A DNA stretch of 64,000 bases from NCBI GenBank assembly GCA_017590115.1, contig JAGGNK010010225.1, positions 3,782,001 through 3,846,000 of the forward strand, given 5' to 3'. The stretch comes from Montifringilla adamsi. Lineage: Eukaryota > Chordata > Aves > Passeriformes > Passeridae. The translations under genes were made by a program, and so were the position numbers. Below are positions 28,001-43,000 of the stretch, in pieces (position 1 is the first letter of the stretch; each line of letters opens with the position of its first letter). Under the pieces are notes generated by a model, which saw only the letters and a program-made list of their open reading frames with translations, was not told where the DNA came from and ran no database searches.

Positions 28001-31000
28001 TTTTTTTCCTCTGTGTGTATAAAATGTATCTTGGAGTTCATGTTGTAGTAGTCTAAAAGTGTTTAGGTTTTTTTAGTAAGATTGCTTTCATGTGCTTTTT
28101 AAGTAGTCTTCTGAATTTAATTAAGGTAGATGTATAAAGATGCATTCTTAATAAAAACTTGTGGTTTGGTTTGAAGCTTATTTGAAGTGTTTTTTTGTCA
28201 TGATTTAGCACACCATAGTGGTACAGTGACTGTAGGGCAGAATCATTCAGACAAAAGTACGTGAAGTTGATGTCCTGAGTACTGAAGATCAACTTTTCAT
28301 TTAATTTTAAAAGTTAACTCAATATTAGTTTTGAGTTTGAAGATAAAACTTACATGTCTTATGGTCCATATGAATGTGCATACTAGTGGTTTTTAATTTT
28401 AAGGTATGTAAGTAGAGTAAAAGCCAAACTTTTGAGGACCTACAAAATATTTTCTATGCCTTTTAATCAAGAGTAATAATTATATAATGATAATCAGTTT
28501 CTCTTTCAGAAAAATAAAATAAAAATGAGTGTTGAGTACTTTCTTCTTGTAGGTTTTCCATGATGTTGCCTATAAAGCAAAAGACCGAAATGATTTGTTG
28601 TCAGGAATTGATGAGTTTTTAGACCAAGTGACAGTCCTGCCTCCAGGAGAGTGGGATCCATCTATACGAATTGAGCCACCAAAAAGCGTTCCTTCCCAGG
28701 TAATAGGGAAAAAAATGTCCACTCTGTCTTGTAGTGAGGGGGCCTAAACTGAACATAGGGTTTGAGCTGCTGAGCACAGAGGACAATCACTGCCCTCATC
28801 CTGCTGGCTACACTCTGCTTGACACATGCCAAGATCTCATTGGCCTTTCTGGCCACCTGGCCACACTGCTGGCTCCTATCTGGATGGCTGTAAGGCATCA
28901 GGAAAGTCCCCATATCCATTTTGCAAGAAAAAGTAGATTGTCCATACCAAAAAAAAAAAAAAATTTAAAAAGTGCTGAAAGGCATTAATCAGTTTTCTGC
29001 TATGCTGTTAAGTTAATTTTGTTTACAATATTTCCTTTTGAAATGCTGAAATGAGTTCATGTGAGAACTGGAAGGATTGGTGAGAAATTGTACTTGAGTT
29101 CATGTTACCAAATTCTATGAGAAGTCTAGCAATGGTCAGCAAGAGTATTTTAGTTATTTTAAGAGTTTCTGTTTGCATGCAGCATTCATTACAATGTTCA
29201 ATGTGTTTTGTGTAGCATATACTGTTAAAAGAATGTTTATGAAATAGATAAAAATCAATCATATTGCTCAGTTGTGGTGATGCAGGCTTAGAATGAGAGC
29301 TAAGGAAAGTGGGTCCTTGGAGGGATTTTCTTCCTCTCCTTCCTCTTTGCAACTTAAAGGAATTTGGGCCTCCAGGATCAAAAGCTGGGGAGAGACCAGA
29401 GCTTTTGGTTCAGAAGATTGACATTGGTGTTGAGTCCTGTGGTGGTTTGACAGAGTGGGTGGAACAGAATGGGGTAACAGCAGTGCAGTCTGTTCATGAC
29501 TAGCCTGAGGTTACCATGTAACTTGTTTCCAAAATAAGCCGGGCTCAGGGTTTTTTGGAAGGCAGGCTCAGCTGAAAAATTTATGAGGAGCTAGTAAGCA
29601 GCTTGCTCAGCAGGGGAATTACTTCTCTTTTATATTTCAACTAAATATTGTCTGTATCATAAAAAGAGGTCTGTTCCTGATGCATGTTAAACGTTTCTGC
29701 TCTGGAAATGATTGAAGAAAAAAAGTATCTAAAGATTGATCACGGTTGAGCTTCTACGGTATGTTGACAATCTAGGCTTTGTTTCATTGTGTTTCAGGAA
29801 TCTATTTCTTGTAGGTACAGGGAAGTTTAACACTCTTGTGCAAGGTACTAATAAGGTCTTCTGGGTGGTGTTGTACAGTTCTAGTCATCTGTACTCAACA
29901 AAAGATCAGTTTGGAAAATGGAGGACTGCTGATGAGCTGGGAATGTGAAAAAGGGTGTGGAAGGCATAGAATTTGTGCATGCTCTGTTTTGATTATACCT
30001 TTTAGTATAAAAACAGTCTCAAAGTATTTTTTTCCGTTTTTCCCTTTTTCCTCCCCCTGTCTCCCTTCTGTAGGAGAAAAGGAAAGCACCTAAATTTCCA
30101 AATGGATCTACTCCTACAGGAGAGGGTCTTAAAGAAGAAGGCCATCATGCTGGACCTGAACTTCAGAGAACTGGAAGGTGTGTACACTTCCCTAAATGCT
30201 AACTTCCATAAAGAAATAAAAGGGATAAATCTTCGTCTTAATGATTGACATTTAAACATTAAAAAATCACGGTACAAGTGTCAGAGCGCATCCTTTGTCC
30301 TTTTCAAGTGTTGGATTCTTGCCTGTAAGTGCCAATCTGCTTAAAGTATTTTCAAGCCTCTGGCAATGTTTCTCAACACATTTGCGAAGGATTTCACATA
30401 AGATGCTGCCTAATTTAACCAATTGACTTTTAAAAGTTGGGTTTTAAATTTTAATCTTTAGGAGCATGCAATTATCATAAATACAGCAGGAATATGCAAT
30501 TTTCAGTGTTGGGCTAGGTACTAAAAAATCCCATGATGTGAATCTCTTTTATTAAGTGTATATGAAATGGAACAATAAGTAATGAAAAGTGGCAAAAAAG
30601 TAGTTTGGTATTGGTTAGCTTTGGATTTTGGTCAGGTATCGTATACAGATAAAATAAAATTGAAGGAATTCCTTTCAGTTATTGTTATTCTCTGTTAATT
30701 CTAAAATATTTGCTAAAGAAGTCCTCCAGCATTGGAAATACCTGGTTATGATTAAACTTTAATATCTGAAATGAGAGTAGAGATTAAATCAACTGAAAAC
30801 TTTTGGAATATATGTAGTGGTTTTTTTCCCAGAATAATAAACTTCCAAATCAAATGCATTTTTTTCATACATTTGCAAGAAAGAAATTTACAACATTTGT
30901 GTTGATTTTTACCATTGTGGCTTTTTTATAATTTAGCTTTTACTGTTTTTGTAGACGGTATGTGGAGCTGAAAAGTTTATTTCTGCTCACAAAATTATCT

Positions 31001-34000
31001 GTAGATAAGGCTTTTCTTTTTTCTTAGGAGTGTTTGGGGTTTTTTTAATAATTAAAAATAAAATAAAATTTTCTAAATCCAAATTAATGTCTATTATTTT
31101 GGAGTCTTTAAGATTTTTTTAAATTTATTTTTAAATTCTTGATAATACCTTACCCAGTTGAACTAAGAAGAATATCTGTGTTCTTCAGGTAGGATCACTG
31201 TTAAAAATGATAGACCTAAATTTATTTATTGACCTAATAATATGTGTGTAGTGAATTCAAATAAAATGCTACAACTGTATGTTGGAGTAGTAATATTGAA
31301 ACATGATAATGCAGTGATCTTGGTTGAGGTTTAGCATATTTCTCTGTTCCTTGTTTGGAATATCATAAGTCAGATTTGACTTAAAGCATCATTTAGGTGA
31401 AATTGTTTGCAAAGTTATTTTTTCAGTATCTAGCCCATATGTTAGAAGAAACAGTCAGCTTTTAAAAATGTGGGTAACCTGCTTGATTATATTTGGAATA
31501 CTGCTGAGTTGGAATAGATAAGATTCTCATTGACGTTTTTAATTGTTATGCTTTAATCTGGATTATGAAATAGCTAATTTGTGCCGGCAATAGGCACTGG
31601 CAGTCATGTGTAGCCCATAGTTTTAAACTAGCTAGAATCCTTTAGTGTACAGTTTGACGAGTTTCATCTCACCTATTTAGGCTTTTTGGTGGTTTGATAC
31701 TTGACATCAAAAGGAAAGCACCTTTTTTCTTGAGTGACTTCAAGGATGCATTAAGCCTGCAGTGCCTGGCCTCGATTCTTTTCCTATACTGTGCCTGTAT
31801 GTCTCCTGTAATCACTTTTGGAGGGCTCCTGGGAGAAGCTACACAAGGCAGAATAGTGAGTACAAAGAATGGTAGCGGCCAGGCTTTTAGACCTTCAGAG
31901 GCAAGTCACTGTGTGCATTTGTCTCATTTATTTATACTTGTATTTGAAGAATTTACCCACAGCACTTGATTAGCCTGCCCCAAAGCAGATCTTCCCCAAA
32001 AGGTAATTGCTATGGAAAATGTGGGGAACCTATGTGAACAGGAGAAGATGCACAGGGGAGGTAAAAATGTTTACCCTGCCTTATTGGATGAATGGCTCCA
32101 TGAATTGAGAAAAGGCTTGCATTGCCTTCTTTTTGGCTGCTTAAGAGTAATAAATAGCAGTTAAGGTGCACCATCCCACTTGGCCTACTTTAGGCAAAGT
32201 CAGAGGCTCAAGGTGGATAGCCAAGAATATTTCCGGGCCTTGAGTAGTAGGCCTATGAGGATGATAATGCCTGCAGTGTGTGGCCAGCAGTCCATTTGTG
32301 AAACTGACAGGATGTGTTTGTGCTTGCACTAATACATATGTTGCTCACAATAAAATAAAGTGTTTGAGGTTTATCAGCAGAAAATACTCTTCATTGTAAA
32401 TGATTCTAATGTTAAATCACATGCATACAAAATTTTGGTAGTGTTATGTTGGGCAGTAGATAATACCAGCACCTTTCCACCAGAATATCATTGCACATCA
32501 GTTTTTGAAGCAGGGAAGAATTATTTAATATCAGCAGTGTTAGTAACTTAGTGTCAATTGGCTTATGAGTAAACTAGTTTGAAGTGTATTTTCTGTTTTT
32601 AAATCTATCACAAAGAAACAAGGCTCTGTCCTTTTGTGGGAGGGAAGGATGTATTCAGACATGTCTTTACAAATGCTAAGATGCTGTTGAAACTTAAAAT
32701 GTTACAAAATTCTTCTTGATACTTAATGAAAATTTTAAGCTTGTACGATATTAAAATTTAGTTAACTATTTTTTATCTTTCAATTATTGCTGTTGATTCA
32801 AATATTTGTTAAGTGATGTAGAACTTCAAGCTGATACAAAATACAGAAATCAATTATGTCTTTTCTGTGTGTTGGTTTTCCCACTGTAAATGTAGGAATG
32901 ATTACTAAAATGATAATGTAACTTTTGAATGTACAACATGTATAATAATGAAACTACCCTCCTTTCAAAGCTTGATTCTCAAACACCTTCTTTCTTTTAG
33001 CTATCTGGAATTGTTTGCGGGTTTGTTCCTGCCTTCAGATACTTGGTGTGCATCATTGAATAAAACATTTAGTTACTGCACACACATGTTCAAGCACAGT
33101 AGCTGACATTGTAAGGTACACAGTTTGTCTTTGAAACCTTCCCTCGCATTCTCAGAGGCCATCACCTCCACAGTGCTCCTGTCCCTGCCACCCTGACTGA
33201 GAGCCCCAAGGTTAATGCATTGACTAACCAAAAACACTAATTTGAAGGTAATAGAACGAGAGAGTGGAATTATATTTTTTTTTCTTAATGTTATGAACAA
33301 AGGACTCATTTTCATTTTTAATAGCCCAGTTCAGCAAATCATTTTGACCATTTTCAGATGCTTTCCTGAATTGGAGCTCAAGTTTGAAGAATTCTGTTTT
33401 CTTAGGTTTGCATAGTTTCAAAATAGCAAATGCTTTAAAGTTCCACCAGGAACACTGTAATTCCATTACAGGAATCTGTAATCCATGACTACTCATAGTG
33501 GTAGGTGGTGTAATTAACTGTTTTCAAGTAAATTTAATATAATTTTAGTATTTAAAATTCTGGCCTCTCTCTTTTGAGGTACATTGTAACTGGGTATTTT
33601 TGGCAGAAAATATTACAGGGAAACACTTAATTCAAGGACTGAAGTAGATACCTTAATTCCTTGAAAAGAAATGCATTACCAGGTGGGACATTGGTTTACT
33701 GCTCATCTATTTTTGGTGTCATGTATACGTAAACCAGTATTCTTCAGTAATTTCCCCTGCACCTTTGCCTGTCAGCTTGGTCTTTTTTTTTTTTTTTTCT
33801 TTTGTAATGCTTGGTTGACTGATGCAGGCTTGATACAGTACACTGTAGGTATGGTGCAATATAAATACCTGTTTTCTTTACAGAGACCATTAATTCTTTT
33901 GTAAACAACATGTTGAGTAACTATTTTCTTTTTTGTTTGTTTGGGTTTTTTTGTTTTAGTTTAGGGGATTTGTTTTGTTTTGTTTTGTTTTGTTGTTTTG

Positions 34001-37000
34001 TAAATTTGTAATTGTTGGTATGCTTTTCCTCCAGAGCTAGCAGGACTAGTAACTTGTTCTCATGGTTTTGGATGGCTTTATGTTCCTCAGGGGTGAAGTT
34101 TTCAAAATCTTGTCCATGGTATTGTCGCTGCAAAACCGTGTTAAGTTATTCTTGTCTCAAACATGGATATTAATTGCAATGTGTTTACATCTTGTCTTGT
34201 TACTAAGTTAATGCATCTTAAAGCTGTATTTATGAAGATATGATGGTAAATGCTAACCTGAAAGGCAGCAAAGTTACAGTGTTTTTTTTTCCCCCCAAAC
34301 AGAGTGCAATAGAGTCTCTCTTTGGAGCCTCATTAACTGGGATTGCCTATTCTCTCTTTGCTGGGCAACCTCTTACTATCTTGGGAAGCACAGGACCAGT
34401 TCTAGTATTTGAAAAAATATTATTTAAATTTTGCAGGTAAGTGATGTTTATATTGGCTTGATACACTTTTTAACATTCTAGCCTGTTACAATAGCTGGGA
34501 TTGAAAACAGATGTGCAGTAAATGTGTATGTCCTTGAAGGTAAATACAGTGGCAAGAGTCTGAGAAATTAATATGGTTTGGTAAAGCTGTGAGGCACTGG
34601 CAAACTTGAATGAGAAAATCAGTGATAAGAAGTGGCAAGGACTCAAGTAAAAGTTATATTCTGACTGTGTGAAGTTGTTGGCTTTGCTTCTGCAGGGGAA
34701 AGCAAAGATGGATCTACACTCTAGGAGAAACCATCTGGGTAGCTCTGGAGAGACCCATCCCCATGATGCTTCCCAAGCTAGGTAGTTGCACTGTCAATCC
34801 TAGAAACACCTTGCAGTGTTGCTTTGCTTTGGTGGGAGATGAGACAAAAAAAAAATTCTGCTTCCTTCAGAGCTAATATCAAGCATGAGAAAAGTGCTGA
34901 ATACCTATAAAGCTTGGCCTCAGTGTCTTTTCAAAATAGAATGTGATACAGGTGGGTTTTGGCTCAGTTAATGCTTTTTGTTTCTTTCTTCAAACAGGGA
35001 TTATGGTCTTTCCTACCTCTCCCTGCGAACTTGCATTGGTCTGTGGACTGCATTTCTATGCATTGTGCTTGTAGCCACAGATGCCAGCAGCCTCGTGTGC
35101 TACATCACTCGATTTACTGAGGAAGCTTTTGCAGCACTCATATGCATCATATTTATTTACGAGGCATTGGAAAAGCTTGTCCATTTGGGGGAAGTGTATC
35201 CCTTCAATATGCACAATGATTTGAATAAACTGACTTCATATTCGTAAGTACCAAGTTACTATCTGTTAGTGGAAAAAAATAGGGACATATAGAAAGACAT
35301 ATTGTTTACTAAATGACAGTGGGTGCCACTTCCAGGAAGGGTAGGAGGAATGCAAGGGTGGTTTGGGCATGAGAAACATCAAAACAATTCTATTCAGGAT
35401 GCTGTGAAATTGAATTTTCTGTGTTAGCTATGGGTGGTTGGAAGGGATAAGGGGCTGTGACGAAGCCTGCTTTAATATGGCTTTACTAAAGGTCAGAACA
35501 GGACTTCTGCCTTACTACATCTAGGAAGTATAGTTTCATGAAATAGGATGAGTTGGGTTACCAGCTCACACCTGCCAGATGAAGATACTGCTCACTGTTG
35601 CTCAGAGGAAACTGCTCATTTCTCATAGTTTAAATGAAATAATTTAAATGTTAGTGCTTCCCTCCTGTTGGAGATGTGCATCTTCCAAGTTCAGTTATAC
35701 CTCTGTGGTCACAGTGTGGATGAGGGACCCCCAACGAGGTCATGTCTGTGCATCTGGGGTGAGGGTCCCTGCTTGTTGCACTGCACAATCATTCCCTAGT
35801 TGGAGAGCAGAATGCGCACTGTCCTGCTGGGCAGCTGCTCTGCCTGGCCAGGACAGTGATCATCTTGCACACAGGGTGACTTCTAGCAGGGTCAAAACAA
35901 GTTTGGACTATTGTGTTTCCTCTCCCAAGATCTCTGCTCACTTTTACAATCATTCAGTGCTTCTTCAGTACTTCTTCAGGGGAAAGGGCAAACACCCTGT
36001 CAGACTGCTTCTTGTTTTCCATTCACACTTGACATTTACACTCACTTTCCTGTCTTAACAGCTTTAAGACCAGGCCACATTGCGAGGAGTGGGCTGTGGA
36101 GGACACTCATTTCCTTATTTTTCCCTTCCTACTGGCTGCTATCCTTCTGTTTCAGTGGCTCTGGGTCCTCACTGGACTTCTGTGTGGGCGTGCTCAATCC
36201 ACTGAGATGCAGAAACTGTACTGTAGGTCTTTGGGCACTTGCCACCTGATTGTGTTTTGCCACAGGCAGGCCATCAGGGTGGAGACGGGAAGGTGGGATT
36301 TTAATTTGGTTTAGCTCTGTGGTTTTTGGGACATGCCACAGTGTTCAGCTTGGGTTTGTCCTGCATTTTTTCTCTCACAAAGCTGTAGGAGATCCATCTG
36401 TTCACAATTGCTTTCTTCCTCATTTCCCTTTCCTTTTCTCCCCACTTTGTAACCCACAGTGGGGAAAAGTGTGCAGAACAAGCATGTTCAGTTACTTGAG
36501 CCACAAGACAATCTCAAATACTCTTACATTTTCTCTGGGTGTGGGGTTTTTTTCTTTCTCTTTCTGGATTTCTGCTTATCTGCTTGGTGGCATACTTTAT
36601 CTTCATTGCCTTTGTTGAGAAATTTGTCAAGTCTTCCTTCAGCGTGCTTGTTTATGTTGCTGCCTTGACCAACAACTAATTATGATTTGTCTCATCATGC
36701 TTATTGTTGCAATTCCTTTCTCTTCTGATGATTCTGTGTTGGCAACTGCTTTGTAGGAGCTACTGCTTTCCACTCCTTTCCCATTTCCTATTGCTGGTAG
36801 TTTAGAATTCAGTTAAGAAAAGAAAATATGTTTACTTAGTATTTTATAAATTTCCCAAACTCTGTGCTTTGCAAATCTAGGTTCTTTTTGCCCACGTGTA
36901 TTTAATGTTTCTTCCTCCTTTACCTTCACACCACCAGGATGCAGATTTTCCCTTCCATGGTTCATTGGGGTTTTTTTCAGTGTCTTTAGTGAATCTCATA

Positions 37001-40000
37001 GAAAAAGGAGAGTTATTTCTTGCTTACTACCTCTTTCTCCTCTTCTACATAAATGTTTACATGTTGAGCTTACCAGTTGGTGTACTTGAATAGCTTTATT
37101 TGAAAACATCCCTTTAAATCAATATTCAGTCCATTGTGTTTTGGGCTTTTTTTTAATCTGATGTGTACTTCTCTCAACCTGTCTGACAGAAAGGATTCTG
37201 CAGTGCAAGTTTGCAAAAAGCTGCAATGGGGAGGGGCATTTTTACTTCTACAAAAATATTGCTAAAAAGTATGTATACCGTTCCTTTAAAGCTGAGCATT
37301 TTAAGCATTTATATCTTCAGTTAGCTCACTATATACTCAAACATGGTGTCTTACTTGAGGGTCATGTGATATAAGGAAAAGCTTTGTACTCTGCTTCTTC
37401 CATAATAGTTTGGGATAAACTCTGGTTTAAACTCTTCAGGAATTTTGAATTTACTTCAAATTGCTGCATTTTGGCACATAGAGCTTAAAAGCATGTAAAC
37501 TTTTCTTCCCTTCAGATGTGTGTGTTCTGAGCCTGAGAAACCAAACAATGAAACATTGCGTGTGTGGAGGACTATGAATAAGTCTGGTGAAGATATAGCG
37601 TGGAATAATCTTACAGTTTCTGTGAGTATCTGGAAGCTATGTGTATGTATCTGGGTGTGTGTATGTGCATATGAATAAAAAAAATAAACACCTGCACGGT
37701 ACCATTTTTATTAACATTATTTTCATCTGATTTCTTTTTTTAACTGAACTTGGACTGTTTTCCTTAAAACTGTATTTTTGAACTCTCTTAATTTCTTCCC
37801 TAAGGCTTTACACAGTCAGTGTGCAGGACTAGATGAGTGAGTCCAGAGAAGTAAATGCTAATATAAATGTCTGCTTGAGGTAGCCACCTTAATGTTCTTA
37901 GGCACCACAGTAATCTTCCTGCAGGGCAGTCTTTCAATGCTTTCAAAACTAGAATAAAAGTAGTATGACTGTAAATAAGTTGTTTCTTCTTGGGCTTCTC
38001 CCAGCATTTTGGCATCTTGAAATAATCAGTGGTGGCTACTGTGGCTTTTCTGGAACAAACAGCACATGTCTGGCTTTTTCAGGGTGAGATAGTGATGAAG
38101 CAAAGAGCCTCCTTTTTGGAATTACGAATTTTCTCAAATGTGTTTTATATAGAAGAGTTGGAAGCTTTGTTTAATGTACAGAATTAATGAAACATAGACA
38201 TATGAAGAGTTTTTCTTTTTGCAGGAATGTTTAGAATATCATGGTGTGTTTCGTGGATCAGCTTGTGGCCATCACGGACCATATATTCCAGATGTTCTCT
38301 TCTGGTCTGTCATACTATTTTTTGCAACATTTTTCCTCTCCTCTTTCCTTAAGAAATTCAAGACCAAACGCTATTTCCCAACCAAGGTAATTCTGATTAG
38401 AGAGTAGACTATTGTTACCTTGTAATGTAAACCGTGGTATAATTTAATGGAGTTGAATTCTGTCTTGAGAGATTTCTTTTAATATAGGAAAATAAATTAA
38501 AACCCAAAATTCAGCTAATAAGTGCAAAATATAGGACATTGAGGAAAGAAATCATCTGCAGAAAGTTCAGTGCTTGTTCTGTATTTTTGTAGAGTTACAA
38601 CAAGATATTATAAACTTTGAAAGATCTAAGCAGTCCGTCTCCTCACATTAATCAGTACTGCCAGGTATCATTAGTAGAGACAATAATGCTGTTCCTCTCC
38701 TCACCTAGCCATACAAAACAATTAATTACTTTCACCAAACTACTCATGTCTGTTGGGTTTTGAGTGGTTCCTCAGGGGATTACTATTTCTAATAGATGTT
38801 AATGTGATTATTATTTTTAGACTGATTTATGTAACTTCTGCTAGGCAAAATGAAGTGGTTAGATCTGTTATAAACCTCAGCTCATCCCTGTAATGCTTTG
38901 CTAGTGTTTAATAAAGTTATCTTTGATAATATGAATGTATTGCAAATTCTCCGCATCCTATTGATTAAGACATGAAATGTATGAATATTACTCACCTAAG
39001 GTACCAGCTGTGATGGCTGAGCTTCCTAATGGGATTGAGGAGTGAAGGAAGATGATGGAGTTGTTTAAAGTAATTTGCCTCTTGCAGAAGGCCACATTTA
39101 AATGAGTGAACAGCTGTACAGAATACTTGTCTTCTGCAACTTCATACTATGCTGGCAGGCAGCTTAAATTTTAAAGTAACAAGAAGAAATAAATGATGTT
39201 CAGTGGTGTAGTATAATATAAGAAAACCTCACTTCTTGTAGGGGAGAAGATCATCTTACACATGCAAATTATAATGGTGAAAAAGCAAGACTTAACACAA
39301 GTCTTTTCTTTATAGGTGCGTTCCACCATCAGCGACTTCGCTGTATTTCTGACCATAGTAATCATGGTTTTGATTGACTATCTTGTAGGAGTACCTTCTC
39401 CTAAGCTTCATGTTCCAGAGAAGTTTGAAGTAAGAAACAAAACCTTTTGAAGAACATAACTTTTAAAATGATTGAAGTTTTATGAACAGTAGAACAATCA
39501 AGTTGTAGAGAAACAGAAATGTCATTTTTTTTTTATTACAATGTGGTTGATCAAGTATTTTCTGTTTTCTGTTTTGGATGTATGTCTCATTCTGTCAGAT
39601 GAGACAGAAAAAAGTATGTTTTATATTATTACTGAAAGGGACAGTGTGTACATGTACAAAATGAAGGAATCAAATGGATTTGATTTAATTTTTCCTATGT
39701 AAATGTCATGTTCACCTCTAACAGCTAAATCAGTCTTTTGGTCAAAGGCACTGGAAAATGAGCTAAACATATACCATACTTCAGAGACTGATCTGTTGTT
39801 CATTGAAACTGTTTGTAATTATAAAATCTGCATTCTATTTTAGTCATTTAATTCTCTTTGTTGATGGGTTGGTGTCTTTTTTTCAGCCCACCCGAAAAGA
39901 CCGAGGATGGTTCATAGATCCTCTTGGAGGCAATCCTTGGTGGACACTCTTGATTGCTGCTCTTCCTGCTTTACTCTGTACCATTCTCATTTTCATGGAT

Positions 40001-43000
40001 CAACAAATAACAGCCGTTATTATAAACAGGAAAGAACACAAACTGAAGGTAAAAGTACTTTTTATGCAAGTCTAATGTTGTGTAAATCAGATTTACTTAA
40101 AATCCGATTCATTCTGAAAATATGTGAAATCACCAGCAGCTGCTAAATATAAATTGACTAATAAAGAACAAATATAATTTTGTGGATACTCACAAAGTAT
40201 CTGACTTTTGTAGCTGTAGGTTATTCACCTGCTGAGTTAGAAATATGATCATATAAATAGAAAAGTTTTCAAGTTATTTGTTTGCTTAATTTTACAGAAA
40301 GGCTGTGGTTATCATCTTGATCTGCTCATGGTTGGTATTATGTTGGGAGTATGTTCTGTCATGGGCTTACCGTGGTTTGTTGCTGCAACTGTCCTGTCTA
40401 TAAGTCATGTTAACAGCCTGAAAGTTGAATCTGAATGCTCAGCACCAGGAGAACAACCAAAGTTTTTGGGAATCCGGGAGCAGCGAGTGACAGGATTGAT
40501 GATTTTTGTGCTGATGGGGATGTCAGTGTCCATGACCTCTGTGTTAAAGGTAAAAGAGAGTTTTCCTAAAATATTTTCTTTGTGCTTTTGTTGTTGTGAT
40601 TTAGCATTTTATAATGTGAGAAAGTTCTTTTATGTTAAGTAAGATGCCTGCCCTAATTCTCAAATTGCTTTTTTAGCAACAGATGTTAGTTGAATAGAAA
40701 CAATGAGGAAGGATGCAAGAAAATGAAATCTGAGAAAGCTAGGAATGTAGTGAGTAGTGAAGAAAGCAACCTTTTCCTGTGTTACCTGATTTTCTTGCCA
40801 TCTCTTTTGTAGTTTCTTGAGTTCATGGTACCTAAAAACTGCAGTTTTATGTGGGTGCTTAAATTGAGAGAGAAAAGGAGTGTGATAAAGAAATTACTTG
40901 AGCAGAAGTAATATAGTGTAGCAGAAGGAGCAGAAACATTGGTTTAACGGGGAGAAATTACATTTTTCACTTCTTCAGCTTACTAAACTTTGTTTGATTT
41001 TTAGAGTGTCAAGATTATTTTATACATCATCACACTATAATGGTGATTTTTCAGGTTGTGTTGTAGCATCAGATTACACTTTATCTCCTAATTTATATCC
41101 CTAGTGACCTTTCAATGACTGTTGGAAGAAAATTAGTTAATTCAGTTGGATTTTGCTCAGATTTACTTAATCTGTTCAACTTTTACTTTGTTGTTTCAAA
41201 TGCAGTAGTTAAAAGGAGAAATGAAAGAAGTATCTTTTTGTTGCCAGAAATGTAGATATTGCATAACTGCTGGTATTTCTAAAGAACTTTGTAAAAGTCT
41301 GTTTAAACAAAGAAAGATCTCAAGTAATTTCATGATAAATGCAGCTTCTCAAATTTAGATAATGGGAAAGAATAATCCTGTAAACATGCAGCTATAGTTT
41401 AATAAGTAGTTATGTATTATACATTTTAAATAGTTGAGCATTTGTATGTCTAAAGAATGAAAAGGTCTGTAAAGAATAAGGCCATAGCAGTTACTAAAAA
41501 AAGTATTCAGATTTGACAATCTCTCATTAAAAAGTTACCAAGAGCTCAGCTGTATAATGTGAATGATCAGAATCAAAAGCAGAAACATTGAAATAGATTT
41601 ATTGTTGCTCAAAAGCAAAAACTAAAAGCAACTAAAACTGGTTGCTGAAGTAAAGTGTTTTAAAGCCCATATTCTAACTTTTTATTCTTAGAAACTAATA
41701 CATTTTGGTTTGTGGGCTCAGGGTAATAGGAATGGAATTATTACTCTTTGCTCTTTAAGAAATGTTTTTCAGTGTGAATGACTGTTATTGTTCAAAAGAA
41801 GTAAGGAGAACAAAGACTTGCATCTGTCAGTTGTGCTTTTGTTCCATGTGTGGATTTATACTGATTTCATGCAGTAGAAGCCACTATATCAAATTACAGA
41901 ACTTACAGTGAAGGCACTAACCACACACACACACATATGCAGTAATGAATCCCTAAGGCATAGTTTTATTTCACACTGTTTAAATAAAGGGTTTTGCTCA
42001 GTCTTGATAGCAGTAGTTTTTATTAAGATTTCGCGTTGTATCTTGGCTGTCCTTTACTTGAAGCTTAATGAATTCAGGAGCAAAGAAGGCTTCACTGCAG
42101 AGGTTTGATGCAAGTGCCACTGAAATCAGTGGACAACTTTGTTATCTTAGTAAGCTTTAAATTATCTAAAAATATAAAATCACACTCTATAAAATTATAT
42201 AAGTTGTCTATTATATGTTGCAGTGTAAATTATTATAAATATTATCTTTAATAAGCTTTAAATTTATCTTCTTACTGAAGCAAAACTTAGCTCTGAATAA
42301 TTAGTGGATTTTCATGGTGAGGTTTTTGTATTGTCTGCTCCAGATATGCAAGTGTCCAAAAGTAAAACTTAATGTGGCAATTTCATGAAGTTGTACAGAA
42401 TACAGTGGTCTTGATACAGTTCCTGTCAAATAGCAACATAAAGCAGTATACTTAGCATGAACAGAAATTTTTCTTGCAACCTAAAAAATTGAGCGAATGA
42501 GCAGTCAAGGCAGAACTAATTTTTTATCCTGGTGATAGCCTTGTTAGTTCTAGACTTTTTTTGCTGCTCAATGATACATATGTATTCTTTTAAATAAATG
42601 CCCTCAGATTTCACTTAAGTAAAATATAAAGTAAAAAATAACTTGTCTGTGTCTTTCACTGATATGGACTGCTCTCTTATGTCATGTTGATTCCACTTTT
42701 AACTGTGGGTGTTTTTTCCTCCCCAGTTTATTCCAATGCCAGTTTTGTATGGTGTCTTTCTTTACATGGGAGTATCTTCATTAAAAGGCATTCAGGTAAA
42801 GTCTGATTTTAACCAGCAGTTCACTTTTGTTTAATACTGAATGAAGAGGAAACTGTAACATCCTGCATTGTGTGAGCCACAATAAAGTTGTTCCATATTG
42901 TCTGAATAGCATGTAGGATAATTTCCTGAGTGTCATGTTCAGGTATTTGTCCTTACAATAATATTGTCTTCACTTGTCAGTTCTTTTTTATTTATTCTTT

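Noticed and set aside
29300..29560. GC-richer patch with TGTGGTGGTTTGACAGAG, considered as an LTR edge
   Set aside because: No matching second LTR, target-site duplication or primer-binding site was seen.
31980..32310. GC-richer patch considered as a transposable element
   Set aside because: No terminal repeats or recognisable coding signature. Left as unassigned intron.
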